Shown piece by piece: positions 5,589 to 6,447 of a DNA stretch of 6,447 bases. The notes below the pieces were generated by a model. The model ran no database searches. It saw only the letters and a list, made by a program, of their open reading frames with translations, and was not told the DNA's origin. The number at the start of each line of letters is the position of its first letter. Positions within the stretch are counted from its first letter, which is position 1. The DNA lies in contig JACQHA010000360.1 in assembly GCA_016199255.1 (NCBI GenBank), positions 1 to 6,447 on the forward strand, read 5' to 3'. The DNA is from Deinococcus sp. (lineage in GTDB: Bacteria > Deinococcota > Deinococci > JACQHA01). Made by a program: the position numbers and the translations under genes.

Positions 5589-6392
5589 ATGCGCGACATT
5601 CTCTTGTTGATCTTCCTCCTAGGGTGGCTGGGGTTCCCGCCTGGTCAGACTGTCGCTCAGGAGGTGGGACCACTACTGACAATCAATGGAGTGGAGTTTG
5701 TGCGGGTGCCGGCGGGGCCGTTCACGATGGGTTCAGATACAGGAACCGAGGATGAGCTCCCGGTGCACACCGTGACGCTGCCAGACTACTACATTACGCA
5801 CACTGAAGTGACGATTGCCCAGTATGACCAGTTTGTGCAGGCCACCGGGGAGCGGCGGCCGGCTGGTTCCGGGCGCGCCTCCACCCATCCAGTGACAGAT
5901 GTGAGCTGGTTTGAAGCCCTGGCCTATTGCTCCTGGCTGGGGCAGAAGAGCACCTTTATTACCGGGCTGCCCACTGAGGCCGAGTGGGAGAAGGCGGCGC
6001 GAGGCCCTGATGGACGGCTATACCCGTGGGGGGAGGCGTTGGACCGGACGCGGGCGAACTATGGGAGCGAAGACCGGTGCTGCGCACCTGACGCGAGTGA
6101 CGGGTATATCGACACGGCGCCAGGGGGCTCCTTTCCCTTAGGGGCCAGCCCCTCCGGGGCGTTGGAGATGGCGGGGAATGTGCGGGAGTGGACGAGCAGC
6201 CTGTACTGGCCCTATCCCTATGTGTCCACTGATGGGCGCGAGGATCCACACGCCGCAGGGACCCGCGCCGTCCACGGCGGGTCTTTCAACGATGACGCCT
6301 TCTCCCTTCGGGCTGCGAACCGTTACGGCCTCGTTACCCCGCTCCGAATCAACGACCTGGGGTTCCGGTGTGTCGCCCAGGAATCATTATGA
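5589..6392 (+). CDS. Secreted formylglycine-generating-enzyme-like (SUMF1/FGE-sulfatase domain) protein
   Basis: 267 aa from the ATG at 5589, supported by GGAG at 5577-5580 and by an N-terminal signal peptide (MRDILLLIFLLGWLGF, with cleavage plausible after TVA at 21-23). The rest is one FGE-sulfatase/SUMF1 domain: FVRVPAGPFTMGS at 37-49, the TEVTIAQYDQF strand at 72-82, PVTDVSWFEALAYCSWL at 101-117, GLPTEAEWEKAARG at 126-139, YPWG at 145-148, EMAGNVREWTSS at 193-204, VHGGSF at 228-233 and the terminal NDLGFRC at 255-261. True FGE has two active-site cysteines following the GGS motif; here the stretch reads GGSFNDDAFSLRAANRYG with none, so it should not oxidise sulfatase cysteines. The domain is also used as a binding or scaffold fold and in other enzymes. 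No sulfatase is nearby. Likely an exported binding protein; ligand unknown. Confidence 0.9.
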   Translation: MRDILLLIFLLGWLGFPPGQTVAQEVGPLLTINGVEFVRVPAGPFTMGSDTGTEDELPVHTVTLPDYYITHTEVTIAQYDQFVQATGERRPAGSGRASTHPVTDVSWFEALAYCSWLGQKSTFITGLPTEAEWEKAARGPDGRLYPWGEALDRTRANYGSEDRCCAPDASDGYIDTAPGGSFPLGASPSGALEMAGNVREWTSSLYWPYPYVSTDGREDPHAAGTRAVHGGSFNDDAFSLRAANRYGLVTPLRINDLGFRCVAQESL

Positions 6393-6437
6393 TGCTCGTG
6401 ATTTGATGTATCGTGACACCGCCACTGAGGGAGAGCC

Positions 6438-6447
6438 ATGCCTATGA
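6438..6447 (+). CDS. Possible start of the next gene, 3' truncated by window edge
   Basis: An ATG at 6438 opens MPM... and runs off the window after ten bases. It is preceded by the purine-rich GAGGGAGAG (6427-6435), a fair ribosome site although closely spaced, and lies 45 nt after the FGE-like stop in the same direction, as expected for an operon. A second in-frame ATG at 6444 is also possible. Nothing can be said of the product. Confidence 0.35.

Noticed and set aside
6140..6153. Inverted repeat AGGGGC-CA-GCCCCT as a terminator or operator
   Set aside because: It lies inside the conserved FGE-like coding region, has only a 2-nt spacer and no T-run, and is expected by chance in GC-rich coding DNA.
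1..6447. CRISPR array, tRNA, rRNA or phage genes
   Set aside because: I saw no regularly spaced repeats, no cloverleaf-like tRNA signature and no phage proteins on either strand.

Overview
This is a GC-rich bacterial segment with compact gene spacing (several 4-nt start/stop overlaps). It contains metabolic and transport genes interrupted by one small transposon. The base composition and protein style would fit a GC-rich, possibly thermophilic environmental lineage such as Chloroflexota. That placement is a guess, because there is no rRNA or phylogenetic marker here.

Layout. (1) Positions 3-2728 (+) hold the tail of an ABC importer operon. A fused two-domain inner-membrane permease, cut by the left window edge, is followed with an ATGA overlap by its ATPase. 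The pair resembles Fe(III)/spermidine/phosphonate-type importers; the solute-binding protein is not visible and probably lies upstream. (2) About 2711-3935 is an IS200/IS605-superfamily element of the tnpB-only (IS1341-like) kind on the minus strand. It carries an apparently intact TnpB with RuvC residues D172, E254 and D337 plus a zinc finger. Each end has a 20-nt hairpin of the same design, and the two hairpins are 15/20 identical. The element has no tnpA. The ABC ATPase stop codon and the tnpB stop codon lie opposite each other in the right-end hairpin loop. (3) Positions 3936-5209 (+) hold a GyaR-like D-2-hydroxyacid dehydrogenase, whose start codon sits against the left end of the element, and a GTGA-overlapping small three-helix membrane protein. 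(4) Positions 5213-5536 (-) hold a small Rieske [2Fe-2S] ferredoxin, tail to tail with the membrane protein. (5) Positions 5589-6392 (+) hold a secreted formylglycine-generating-enzyme-like (SUMF1 fold) protein, divergent from the Rieske gene and lacking the catalytic cysteine region of true FGE. (6) At 6438 the first codons of another gene run off the window.

How they fit together. Before the insertion, the transporter, dehydrogenase and small membrane protein genes may have formed one co-directional operon. A Shine-Dalgarno-like AAAGGAAGG survives on the transporter side of the element, while the dehydrogenase start now lacks one. The most interesting part is the transposon: its ends are defined well enough to predict an omega-RNA, a guide derived from the ABC ATPase 3' end and the pre-insertion junction. 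I did not find a clear new multi-gene system. The less usual points are the element-host gene fusion at the stop codons, the 11-nt copy of the 16S rRNA 3' tail in the left end, and the cysteine-less FGE-like protein.
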